This document shows, piece after piece, positions 7,957 to 15,518 of a stretch of DNA of 64,000 nt. Position numbers and translations under genes: made by a program. The notes beneath the pieces were generated by a model. That model saw nothing but the letters and a program-made list of their open reading frames with translations. It did no database searches and had not been told where the DNA came from. The first letter of the stretch is position 1. Each line of letters begins with the position of its first letter. Source of the stretch: Pseudanabaena sp. Chao 1811. Its GTDB lineage: Bacteria > Cyanobacteriota > Cyanobacteriia > Pseudanabaenales > Pseudanabaenaceae. The stretch is taken from the NCBI RefSeq assembly GCF_027942295.1, contig NZ_CP101416.1:868001-932000 (forward strand), read 5' to 3'.

Positions 7957-9381
7957 TTACTTCATCCATTCGGTGTGGAAAAACTCACCTCTGGGCTTGT
8001 CGGTGCGCTCGTAGGTATGTGCACCGAAGTAATCACGCTGAGCCTGTGTCAAGTTTTGAGGTAGGCGATCGCGTCTGTAACTATCGAAATAGTCAAGAGA
8101 CGCACTGAATGCGGGAATCGGAATACCCAACTGCGCCGCCGCCACAACCACTTTGCGCCATGCTACCTCTTTGGTGAGGATGGTTTGTTTGAAATCGGGA
8201 TCGACTAACAGGTTAGGCAATTGAGGATTGCGCTGAAAAGCTAGCTTAATCTTGTCAAGGAAAGCCGCACGAATGATGCAACCGCCTTTCCAGATACGGG
8301 CAATTTCACCCAGATTTAAGTCATAACCAAAGTCACGAGATGCGGCACTCAAAAGCGCCATGCCTTGAGCATAGGAACAAATCTTAGAACAGTACAGCGC
8401 ATCCCGCACAGCATCAATAAACTCTTGGCGATCGCCTTGATATTTACCAGAGGTCGAGCTGATCAGTACTTTCGAGGCAGCCACCCGTTCTTCCTTATAA
8501 GAAGAAATTACCCGCGCTGTCACCGCCGCGATCATTGTGGGGATCGGTACTCCTAAATCAAAAGCACTTTGCACTGTCCATTTGCCTGTTCCCTTTTGAC
8601 CTGCTGCATCGAGAATTTTATTGACGAGTGCATCCCCAGTTAAATCATCAGCCTTAGTGAAAATATCCGCCGTAATATCAATCAAATAAGAATCGAGTTC
8701 GGAACTACGCCATGCGGTAAAGGTTTCATGTAACTCACTAGCGGACAGCCCCAAACCATTACTGAGCAAATCATAGGCTTCAGCAATTAACTGCATATCG
8801 CCATACTCAATGCCGTTATGCACCATCTTCACATAATGCCCTGCGCTACCCTTACCGATGTAAGTCACACAAGCACCATCATCAACTTGAGCCGCGATCT
8901 TCGTCACGATTGGCTCGATCTCTGCGTAGGCAGATTTTTGACCACCTGGCATCATGCTCGGTCCATTGAGTGCGCCTTCTTCTCCACCACTCACACCCAT
9001 ACCGATGAATTTCAAATTAATCTTCTCTAGCTCCACCGTGCGGCGATCGGTGTCGTTATAGAGCGAGTTACCACCATCAATGATGATGTCGCCTTCATCT
9101 AGAAATGGAATTAGTTCTTGGATTACGGCATCCACAGGCGCACCTGCCTTTACCATGATCAACATTTTGCGGGGGCGCTCTAACGATGCAACAAAATCAG
9201 CGATCGTAAATGTGCCTTTGAAATTTTTCCCAGCCGCACGAGTGGCAAGAAACTTGTCGGTTTTGTCGCGACTGCGGTTATAAACACTCATCGAAAAACC
9301 ATTGCGCTCAATGTTTAGAGCAAGGTTTTCACCCATCACCGCCAAACCAATCAGTCCAAAATTTTGCTTGTCAGATGTCAT
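7957..9381 (-). CDS. gnd: 6-phosphogluconate dehydrogenase, decarboxylating
   Basis: 474 residues from ATG 9381, chosen because GGAGAGGA lies just upstream; an in-frame ATG at 9399 would place that Shine-Dalgarno sequence inside the gene. NADP-binding [20 protein letters not shown] is at the N-terminus. The substrate signature is [13 protein letters not shown], and [18 protein letters not shown] holds the catalytic Lys-His-Asn-Glu region. [11 protein letters not shown] and the C-terminal tail complete a full-length enzyme. It oxidises 6-phosphogluconate to ribulose-5-phosphate and CO2, making NADPH in the oxidative pentose phosphate path. The gene is probably transcribed alone. Confidence 0.97.
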   Translation of the reverse strand: MTSDKQNFGLIGLAVMGENLALNIERNGFSMSVYNRSRDKTDKFLATRAAGKNFKGTFTIADFVASLERPRKMLIMVKAGAPVDAVIQELIPFLDEGDIIIDGGNSLYNDTDRRTVELEKINLKFIGMGVSGGEEGALNGPSMMPGGQKSAYAEIEPIVTKIAAQVDDGACVTYIGKGSAGHYVKMVHNGIEYGDMQLIAEAYDLLSNGLGLSASELHETFTAWRSSELDSYLIDITADIFTKADDLTGDALVNKILDAAGQKGTGKWTVQSAFDLGVPIPTMIAAVTARVISSYKEERVAASKVLISSTSGKYQGDRQEFIDAVRDALYCSKICSYAQGMALLSAASRDFGYDLNLGEIARIWKGGCIIRAAFLDKIKLAFQRNPQLPNLLVDPDFKQTILTKEVAWRKVVVAAAQLGIPIPAFSASLDYFDSYRRDRLPQNLTQAQRDYFGAHTYERTDKPRGEFFHTEWMK

Positions 9382-9629
9382 AAAATCCTCTCCATCCATT
9401 GAAATATCGGTAGATACGATCTACCTCTAGTCGATAAGTTTCAGGTAAATTTTCCTGAACTTGAGGACAAAAGTATCGTAAGGGCTGATTTAGCGGGGAT
9501 CGCAAATCCTTTGTAAATCCTTAATACCATTGACAGAAAAAAGACTGAAAAAGAAGGTGTTATAGCTGTAGTCACTTGCATTAAGACAAATCAAAACCTA
9601 AGCATCAAGTTATGACGAGAAGTGCCGCA

Positions 9630-9674
9630 GCAGTTCTTTTAGGGTTTTATATTTATTGCGCCCAGCTACTTATA
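9630..9674 (-). repeat. AAGTAGCT-family repeat, inverted partial copy
   Basis: Read on the minus strand, this is TATAAGTAGCTGGGCGCAAT then AAATATAAAACCCTAAA, matching the left ends at 9878, 14931 and 18882. The partner end to its left is not recognisable. Confidence 0.55.
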
Positions 9675-9758
9675 ACTTTTGTTTTTTAGATCAAGCCAAG
9701 GATGGAAGGAGTTGCGTGCCTCCTCTTCCACCTTTGAGGGCATAGGCTATATTTTAAA

Positions 9759-9836
9759 AGCCACAACAGTAAAAGCCTTGCTTCGCAAGGCTTTTACTGT
9801 TGTGGCTCCTAGAAAGGGCGAACCCTTTCTAGGAGC
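9759..9836. repeat. Two back-to-back palindromes
   Basis: The 23-nt arms 9759-9781 and 9785-9807 pair perfectly around TTC. They overlap a second hairpin with 14-nt arms 9805-9818 and 9823-9836 around CGAA. The strong, uninterrupted pairing and the GC-TTC-GC centre recur at many other sites in this window. Confidence 0.75.
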
Positions 9837-9877
9837 TAGGTTGAAATTAAGCCGATCTGAGGTTCAGTACAAATTAT

Positions 9878-9979
9878 TAAGTAGCTGAGCGCAGTTGAAT
9901 ATAAAGCTCCAAAACCTATGACTCAATCGCAGCCTGTACCATAGGTTTTATCTTTGATTTTTAATTATGTCCATCTATT
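9878..9979 (+). repeat. AAGTAGCT-family palindromic element
   Basis: The left part is AAGTAGCTGAGCGCAGTTGA, with ATATAAAGCTCCAAAACCTATG. The right part returns as CATAGGTTTT and TTTTTAATTATG. It shares order and spacing with elements at 14931, 15391 and 18882. Confidence 0.6.
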
Positions 9980-10436
9980 GATAATGTAATAATGTCTTAG
10001 AAACAACTTGCAAAGGACGGTTTGTGAACTAAGATATTAAATGTTTATATGGATATCGCTGGGAAATTATATACAGCCTTTAACTGGTCTGACATAGAAC
10101 AGTGTATGCTTAGAGTTGAAAAGATATGTAAGTCTTTATCTTAGCTAAAGCTGTTTCAGGTAATAGTTATAATTGTGCTAAATTACGCTAAAGCCATGAA
10201 GCACGCTTGCAAGGGGATAAGTTAGACTACCTAATACTTCATTTTTTTTGCGGAATTTATTTTAGGTAGAGTTAAAAAATATAAGCTAATCTCAGGTTAA
10301 ACTGAGATATCCATCAATTGGAGGTTATTTCATACAATTTGTATAAGATAAACTTGAATTTGATTGCCATATTTTTCTAGCGGTTTCCCAGTAAGGTCTA
10401 GTCCGCATTAGACTCCTTAGTTTTCTGGAGGTTCAC

Positions 10437-11537
10437 ATGAGTAAAATCAATAAGCCCAGTCAATCCGATGACTCAAATAGTAAGCTTTTACCGAGATCTG
10501 TTACACCTAAACCTCCGATTAAAGATTTGCCTAAGTTAGAAGTTGTCAAAGTTATTGCTCCTAAATCTCCAGAGTCTATTGAGCCTGAAGATCAGAAGTT
10601 AGTACAGCCAAGTGAAGAACCAGCTAAAGCTGTTGCTAAGGTTATCCCTGCTTCTGCAAGAGTTAAAACACCAAGTATCAATCGTTTAACGGATTATCCA
10701 TCGGCTACATATAACCGTGACGAAGATATTCAAGAAAACAAAGTTTGTTTACAACCGATTCCTGATGCAACGGAGCCGTTTCAATATAGAGCGATCGGGG
10801 TGATTTATGGTCGCTATGTTGCCAATGCTGATAATTGCGCTAAAGGGCATATTCTAACGCCTGATGGCTCTCAGGTTGACGCAGTATTACTAGGCAAAAT
10901 TATTTCGATTGTTAAGAAGCGCTTGCAAGGCGATCGCGATTATTTATGGGTTGTGTATCCACGTACCAATGACAAGGCAGGTAAACTGCATGTACAGATA
11001 TCTGGGGTGTGGGCTCCTGTAGAGCTTGGTAGATCGGATGTGCCAATTGAGCCTAATGTCCAAGATGGTTACTTCTCTGTGCGTGGTGAGATATCGAGCC
11101 AGTCCATTGAAGATAATTCGGTAATAGTTAAGGTTCGGCGCACTGAGCAGAAATTTGATAAGCAAAAAGATAAAACTGTCAAAGAGTACAGCAAGTTTAA
11201 AGTTCGCCTAACGGGGTTGTTGCCAACTGATGCTGTTGGACAGTTCTGGAGTGTCAATGTTCAGCGTCAAGGTGATGTATTAACGATCATTGATGGTGAA
11301 TTTATTGGGATTGTGCCTTATAAGGGTAAACGTCGTCCACAGTCAAAGGGTCGCCCTAGCGGTGGCGGTAAGTTTGCCCCAAGGAGATATGATCGCCCCT
11401 ATAGCGATCGCCCATACAAGCCATCAGCTACTGGTGATGGTGATAACTTCGGTGGTTATTCATCACGTCCTCGATTTTCTGAAGATCGTCCACCAGTACC
11501 TAAGCCCTTAATTAAGCGCAAAGATCCAACTGAGTAA
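10437..11537 (+). CDS. Cyanobacterial hypothetical protein with basic Arg/Gly tail
   Basis: 366 residues in three parts. Residues 1-110 are low-complexity, rich in Lys, Pro, Glu and Ser, and probably disordered. A conserved core at about 118-305 contains FQYRAIGVIYGRY, DGSQVDAVLLGKI and LWVVYPRTNDKAGKLHVQI. Its beta-rich pattern could be an OB-like fold. The C-terminal 60 residues are basic (KRRPQSKGRPSGGG, then repeated DRPY), as in RNA-binding tails. I recall similar unnamed proteins in other cyanobacteria but no function. TTCTGGAGG sits 4 bp before ATG 10437. A role with RNA is inferred from the tail only. Confidence 0.75.
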   Translation: MSKINKPSQSDDSNSKLLPRSVTPKPPIKDLPKLEVVKVIAPKSPESIEPEDQKLVQPSEEPAKAVAKVIPASARVKTPSINRLTDYPSATYNRDEDIQENKVCLQPIPDATEPFQYRAIGVIYGRYVANADNCAKGHILTPDGSQVDAVLLGKIISIVKKRLQGDRDYLWVVYPRTNDKAGKLHVQISGVWAPVELGRSDVPIEPNVQDGYFSVRGEISSQSIEDNSVIVKVRRTEQKFDKQKDKTVKEYSKFKVRLTGLLPTDAVGQFWSVNVQRQGDVLTIIDGEFIGIVPYKGKRRPQSKGRPSGGGKFAPRRYDRPYSDRPYKPSATGDGDNFGGYSSRPRFSEDRPPVPKPLIKRKDPTE

Positions 11538-11539
11538 GT

Positions 11540-11570
11540 AAAAAGCCTCTCACAATGTGAGAGGCTTTTT
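11540..11570 (+). terminator. Terminator
   Basis: AAAAAGCCTCTCAC (11540-11553) pairs with GTGAGAGGCTTTTT (11557-11570), followed by another T. It lies directly after the stop of the preceding gene and before the convergent gene at 11581. Confidence 0.85.
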
Positions 11571-11580
11571 TGTGATTGTT

Positions 11581-12090
11581 TTATGGTTGCAAGACCATGC
11601 TCCATTCTTTGTTTTGACTGTCCCAAAATGGGGCATCGGTTTCGCCAACAATATTTGGTCCCCAATAGGTGCGAGAACCATCAGTAGCAAAGGCAAAAAT
11701 CACATCACCTTTGCCGATCACCACTTTGTAATTTGGTAGAGATAACAACAAACCTTCTTTGCCACCTTCATTTGGTGCAAAGTCCCAATTGAGAGGTTCG
11801 ATTGCTTGCCAATCATTTTGAGAAGTAATTCTTGACAGTAGAACTATTCGCACAGAGCGATCAGTGCGATTACCAACACGAAGACTCCCAATATTTTCAC
11901 TATCCTTAGTGTTGGGACGGGTAAAGGTGGTTGGGAGGGGTGGAACGACTACTTTAGAGATTTCAGGACTTTCGGGAATCTCATGAGTGGGGGGTGGAGT
12001 CAACCGTTGCCATAGGGAAACCCCTGTCAGGGTAATTACGGCTCCCAGACACATCGAATAAGCATGTTTGACATCAAGAGTCGGTAGCAC
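11581..12090 (-). CDS. Hypothetical membrane-anchored or secreted protein
   Basis: 169 residues. One hydrophobic helix at about 11-25 (YSMCLGAVITLTGVSLW) follows a short N-terminus; a Pro-rich linker follows at about 30-60. The soluble C-terminal domain has SLRVGNRTDRSVRIVLLS and ends FWDSQNKEWSMVLQP. The layout fits a signal anchor with an extracytoplasmic beta domain. I do not recognise the family. ATG at codon 12 is an alternative start. Confidence 0.6.
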   Translation of the reverse strand: MLPTLDVKHAYSMCLGAVITLTGVSLWQRLTPPPTHEIPESPEISKVVVPPLPTTFTRPNTKDSENIGSLRVGNRTDRSVRIVLLSRITSQNDWQAIEPLNWDFAPNEGGKEGLLLSLPNYKVVIGKGDVIFAFATDGSRTYWGPNIVGETDAPFWDSQNKEWSMVLQP

Positions 12091-12243
12091 AGCTTCAATT
12101 TTGATGTTGATAACTTTATTGTATGCTTCCCGATTTGCAAATTAAAATTACACCTAAATCTTTTAGGATTCGTATAAAAAGATGGGGTAAATTACTTAAC
12201 TCTCTAGAATTAACGTCAGTTTGGGGTAAGCTAGCAAATTTTC

Positions 12244-12327
12244 AAAGACCAAAAGAAAAGCCTTGCTACGCAAGGCTTTTCTTTTGGTCTTTTAGAGAGG
12301 GTCTGCTACGCAAACCCTCTCTAAAAG
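12244..12327. repeat. Tandem palindromes downstream of deoC
   Basis: Arms 12244-12266 and 12270-12292 pair perfectly around TAC. A second hairpin pairs 12289-12302 with 12314-12327 around CTGCTACGCAA. Both have the GCTACGC centre found elsewhere in this window. They lie 34 bp past the deoC stop on the minus strand and could terminate deoC transcription. The 96-codon frame that crosses them is not a credible gene. Confidence 0.75.
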
Positions 12328-12360
12328 TCTGTTTCAAATTATCCCGAACTCGCGTTAGCA

Positions 12361-13017
12361 TTAGCTTTTTTCGCGGGCGATCGCTACTCCATAGGATGTG
12401 CCTAAACGGGTAGCACCAGCATTGAGTAAGGCGATCGCTTGTTCTCTAGTACGAATGCCCCCAGAAGCCTTAACCCCAACCTTGCCCCGTGAGATCTCCT
12501 TAAGAAATTTCACCATTTCCACGGTTGCGCCTCCTGCCCAGCCTGTACCCGTTTTGAGAAAGGCAACCCCTGCATCCATACAGACTTCAGCAGCGAGTTC
12601 TTGCTCATCGGGGGTGAGCAAGCTTAATTCCAAGATGGCTTTAACGGGTTTACCTGATTCCTCGCAAATTTGAGCAATATCTTGGTGCAACAAATTAGTC
12701 TGTCCAGTTTTGAGCCAACCAAAATTGATCACCACGTCCAGTTCTGTCGCTCCATTCTCTACAGCCTCCATAGCTTCATAAAGCTTTACATTTGATGTGG
12801 TGGCTCCACTAGGAAAACCGATAACCGTACAAATCTCTACTTTGGTTTTAAGTAGCCGCTCCGTCGCACGCTTGACATTGCAGGGATATACACAGAGGCT
12901 AGCAAAACTAAAGCGATCGGCTTCTTCGCAAGCATGATCTACCTGCTCATTGCTAGCGGCGGGATCTAATAGGGCGTGATCAATATATGAAGAGAGATCG
13001 ATGTCATTTGGCAGCAT
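12361..13017 (-). CDS. deoC: Deoxyribose-phosphate aldolase
   Basis: 218 residues from ATG 13017; an in-frame ATG at 13029 adds only four residues. The TIM-barrel signatures include [28 protein letters not shown] with the Schiff-base Lys155, and [12 protein letters not shown], which binds phosphate. It cleaves 2-deoxyribose-5-phosphate to glyceraldehyde-3-phosphate and acetaldehyde in deoxynucleoside breakdown. In most homologues the motif is KTSTG; here it is KTGTG. No other deoxynucleoside catabolic genes are nearby. Confidence 0.93.
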   Translation of the reverse strand: MLPNDIDLSSYIDHALLDPAASNEQVDHACEEADRFSFASLCVYPCNVKRATERLLKTKVEICTVIGFPSGATTSNVKLYEAMEAVENGATELDVVINFGWLKTGQTNLLHQDIAQICEESGKPVKAILELSLLTPDEQELAAEVCMDAGVAFLKTGTGWAGGATVEMVKFLKEISRGKVGVKASGGIRTREQAIALLNAGATRLGTSYGVAIAREKS

Positions 13018-13161
13018 AAAACTATACACACTTAGGCAAGCAAGAGGTTACATTGGAGATTAGTGGCGATAACTTCTTATAATTACTTATTCAGAGTCAT
13101 TTCTCTCGACTTATTCTCGACTTATTAAATCTAAGCAAATATTAACAAATATTAAGTAAAT

Positions 13162-14193
13162 ATGCATATTTCGGAATTAGATGAATTAGAAGCCTCGGTT
13201 AGCGATTTGCTGACAATGGCAAAGGTGGAGTTAGAACAAAATCGGCTGCAACAACAACGCGATCGCCAAATTCAAGAAGCAGTAGCACAAATTGAAGGAC
13301 GGTTGAAACCATTATTGGCAAAAGTTGAGCAGATGCTAGAGGAATACAACCGTGAAGGTGGAAACCCAGACAGTGAGACAAAACTAAGACTAGAAAAAAA
13401 AGCGGCGGATATTCGACAAGAAATTGCAGAAGCGCCTACCCTAGCAGCTCAACTCGCCGATCGCCAGTTGATCTTGAGTGAAGAAAGACTACTAGACGAG
13501 CGAATAACGGAACAAACGGCTCAATGGCGAAGGGAATTAAAAGCCGATCTCTTAGAGATGATCGAAGAACAACATGATTTCTTTAGCGCTACGGATGCTT
13601 CGATCGCCGTAAGGGGATATGCCAATGACTTAAAAGCAATCGGTGCACTTGAAGAAGTAGTAGAAGCCCTGATCAACCAAATAAATTCCCACAGTGAAGA
13701 AGGTCCCGTAGCCCGCTTGCGAGGTAGCCATGAACAGACACTTACCTTTATTTACAATAAGGCTCTTGAAAATCGTTCCCGTGTCGATCGCGCTCCCGAT
13801 GTGCAACCTAGCGCGAGACACCGTAAGACCGAAAAACGCCCTGCTTTATATACCGACCTCAGTGGCAAGGTTTTAGTCTTTGGAGGACACGATCGCTTAC
13901 AAACGGCTGTAAAAAATCGATTGCGCGATTCGGCAATTAATTTAATGTGGTACACCGAGCAGGATGGGTTACAGCTTGCCGCGCAGGGTGAGAGTCAAAT
14001 TGCAGGTGGGGATTTAATTATTATCGTGACGGGTTATGCGAGCCACTCACTCACGGAAAGAGCGATCGAGGCTTGTCGTCGAGCAAATAAGACCTATGAA
14101 ATTGTGAATACAACGGGTATGACCAGACTATTAGAAGTAATCGAATCGGGACTAAAGGCAAAACAATTAGCACGCCATTGGAAACAAGGATAA
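13162..14193 (+). CDS. Coiled-coil protein with C-terminal DUF2325-like domain
   Basis: 343 residues. Residues 1-160 are strongly helical and rich in Glu, Gln, Arg and Leu, and should form coiled coils. A basic linker (ARHRKTEKRPALY) at about 220-232 leads to a Rossmann-like C-terminal domain: GKVLVFGGHDRLQTAVKNRL, DLIIIVTGYASHSLTERAIE and IVNTTGMTRLLEVIE, which resembles DUF2325. Function is unknown. The gene stands alone, with a palindromic terminator 18 bp after the stop. Confidence 0.7.
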   Translation: MHISELDELEASVSDLLTMAKVELEQNRLQQQRDRQIQEAVAQIEGRLKPLLAKVEQMLEEYNREGGNPDSETKLRLEKKAADIRQEIAEAPTLAAQLADRQLILSEERLLDERITEQTAQWRRELKADLLEMIEEQHDFFSATDASIAVRGYANDLKAIGALEEVVEALINQINSHSEEGPVARLRGSHEQTLTFIYNKALENRSRVDRAPDVQPSARHRKTEKRPALYTDLSGKVLVFGGHDRLQTAVKNRLRDSAINLMWYTEQDGLQLAAQGESQIAGGDLIIIVTGYASHSLTERAIEACRRANKTYEIVNTTGMTRLLEVIESGLKAKQLARHWKQG

Positions 14194-14210
14194 AAAATTA
14201 GGTTCTTTAT

Positions 14211-14256
14211 AAACTAGAGAGAGTTGCGGTGCAAAGCACCGCAACTCTCTCTAGTT
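14211..14256. terminator. Palindromic terminator
   Basis: AAACTAGAGAGAGTTGCGGT (14211-14230) begins a near-perfect palindrome ending in ACTCTCTCTAGTTT (14243-14256), with centre GC-AAA-GC, followed by TTTT. Confidence 0.82.
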
Positions 14257-14302
14257 TTTTAATGTCTTAACTAGCGATAAGCTCAAGAATCAATAAATTT
14301 CT

Positions 14303-14920
14303 ATGACCAAACCATCTCCTCAACCATCACAACCACATAAATCCAAGAAGCCCAATCAAGGTAAAAAATCAAAGGCATCTAACTTTTGGAAAGAAACTGC
14401 TCAAACCTTAGGCTTAACGGTTGCTTTAGCGTTTGGATTTCGGGTCACGATCGCACAGGCTTACTATCTACCGCCATCGGGTTCGATGGAGCCAACTTTG
14501 CAAAATTACGATCGCGTGATGGTAGACAAACTCAGTTATCGCTTTCAAACGCCAAAACGCTATGACATCATCGTATTTGAGCCAAATGAGGCTGTAGTAA
14601 AAGGGTGTAGTCTATCTGCTGAGAAGCAAAAAAGCTCATTGATTAAGCGCGTGATTGGTTTACCAGGCGATCGCGTCGAGATCAAGGATGGAACTACCTA
14701 TATCAATGGTCAGCCTTTATCGGAGCCATATTTAACAAAAGCTCCTGAATATGAGTTGCCACCAATAACCGTCCCTGCCCATGCCTACTTTGCCCTAGGC
14801 GATAATCGCAATAATAGTTGTGATGGGCATATTTGGGGCTTTGTACCGCAGCAAAACATCATTGGTAAGGCAGCTTTTCGATTCTGGCCAATTGATCATT
14901 TTGGTAATATCGATAAATGA
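14303..14920 (+). CDS. lepB: Signal peptidase I
   Basis: 205 residues with one N-terminal membrane helix (about 33-53) after a Lys-rich cytoplasmic stretch. The nucleophile Ser61 lies in PPSGSMEPTL, and the general-base Lys115 in SLIKRVIGLPGDR. The conserved box E motif is YFALGDNRNNSCDG. This is the membrane serine protease that removes signal peptides from exported proteins. Length and order match cyanobacterial LepB. A repeat element follows immediately. Confidence 0.95.
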   Translation: MTKPSPQPSQPHKSKKPNQGKKSKASNFWKETAQTLGLTVALAFGFRVTIAQAYYLPPSGSMEPTLQNYDRVMVDKLSYRFQTPKRYDIIVFEPNEAVVKGCSLSAEKQKSSLIKRVIGLPGDRVEIKDGTTYINGQPLSEPYLTKAPEYELPPITVPAHAYFALGDNRNNSCDGHIWGFVPQQNIIGKAAFRFWPIDHFGNIDK

Positions 14921-14930
14921 GAATAATCTG

Positions 14931-15028
14931 TAAGTATCTAAGCGCAATTAAATATAAAATCCCAAAACCTGTGGCGCACGCTGCGCGTGCGTCACAGGTT
15001 TTGGCTTTGGGTTTTAATTACTACTTAC
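14931..15028 (+). repeat. AAGTAGCT-family palindromic element
   Basis: It begins TAAGTATCTAAGCGCAATTA, then ATATAAAATCCCAAAACCTGT. A hairpin at 14964-15002 (AAAACCTGT...ACAGGTTTT) has the centre GCACGCTGCGCGTGC. It ends GGGTTTTAATTACTACTTAC. The overall order matches the copies at 9878 and 18882. Confidence 0.65.
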
Positions 15029-15085
15029 TGCATCGAGTGCGATGGAGATTGCAGATTATTTTTGGCAAAAACGTTAGATAGATGT

Positions 15086-15358
15086 ATGGATAAACAGCAG
15101 ATAAAAGAAGCAATCACTGCGGCTGATCTCGATCGCATTGTGGAAATGGCATGGGAAGACCGCACCAGCTTTGATACGATTTACGACCAATTTGGCATTT
15201 CTGAGGCGGAAGTGATTAAAATCATGCGTAAGTCAATGAAACGCTCATCATTTCTAATGTGGCGAGAAAGGGTAAGTGGTCGCAAAACTAAACACGCAAA
15301 GACCTCTGAGGCGCAAAGATTTCGCTGTAGTCAACAAGATAAATTCAAGTCTCGCTAA
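15086..15358 (+). CDS. DUF2805/TIGR03643-like small protein
   Basis: 90 residues from ATG 15086 (MDKQQIKEAITAADLDRIVE). The core MAWEDRTSFDTIYDQFGISE followed by AEVIKIMRKSMKRSSFLMWRERVSGR is a helix-turn-helix-like segment conserved in the DUF2805 family. A longer frame from 14987 would run through the upstream repeat element, so it is rejected. Function unknown; the basic C-terminus and HTH-like pattern are compatible with nucleic-acid binding. Confidence 0.78.
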   Translation: MDKQQIKEAITAADLDRIVEMAWEDRTSFDTIYDQFGISEAEVIKIMRKSMKRSSFLMWRERVSGRKTKHAKTSEAQRFRCSQQDKFKSR

Positions 15359-15390
15359 CTAATCTTTTGCCCTTGGGCAGAATTATTTTT

Positions 15391-15497
15391 AAGTAGCTCA
15401 GCATACTTAAAACCCGAAACCAGAGCGTGGTTCGCCCGCTACGCGGGCGAACCACGCTTCTAGGTTTTAAGTTCGTGGTATGTAGAGCTAGCTACTT
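15391..15497. repeat. AAGTAGCT-family element with 8-bp terminal inverted repeats
   Basis: AAGTAGCT at 15391-15398 is inverted as AGCTACTT at 15490-15497. Inside is a perfect 16-nt-arm hairpin (15424-15439 and 15443-15458, loop TAC, centre CCCGCTACGCGGG). It ends 22 bp before the start codon of the TPR-CHAT gene, so it lies in that gene's 5' leader. Confidence 0.72.
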
Positions 15498-15518
15498 AGC
15501 ATCTCTAGGGAGGTAACT

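Larger units (their letters stand above)
9400..10436. other. 1-kb repeat-filled intergenic region
   Basis: No convincing gene is seen between gnd and the next CDS. The stretch holds an inverted end of the AAGTAGCT repeat at about 9630-9674, a double palindrome at 9759-9836, another AAGTAGCT element at 9878-9979, and an AT-rich segment at about 10000-10430 that probably contains the promoter of the following gene. The 69-codon frame at 9679-9888 runs through the palindromes and is not counted as a gene. Confidence 0.6.

Noticed and set aside
9679-9888. 69-codon frame in the gnd downstream region
   Set aside because: It runs through two perfect palindromes and an AAGTAGCT repeat; codon pattern follows the repeats.
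12123-12413. 96-codon frame between the hypothetical gene and deoC
   Set aside because: It crosses the tandem palindromes and overlaps the deoC 3' end; no family resemblance.
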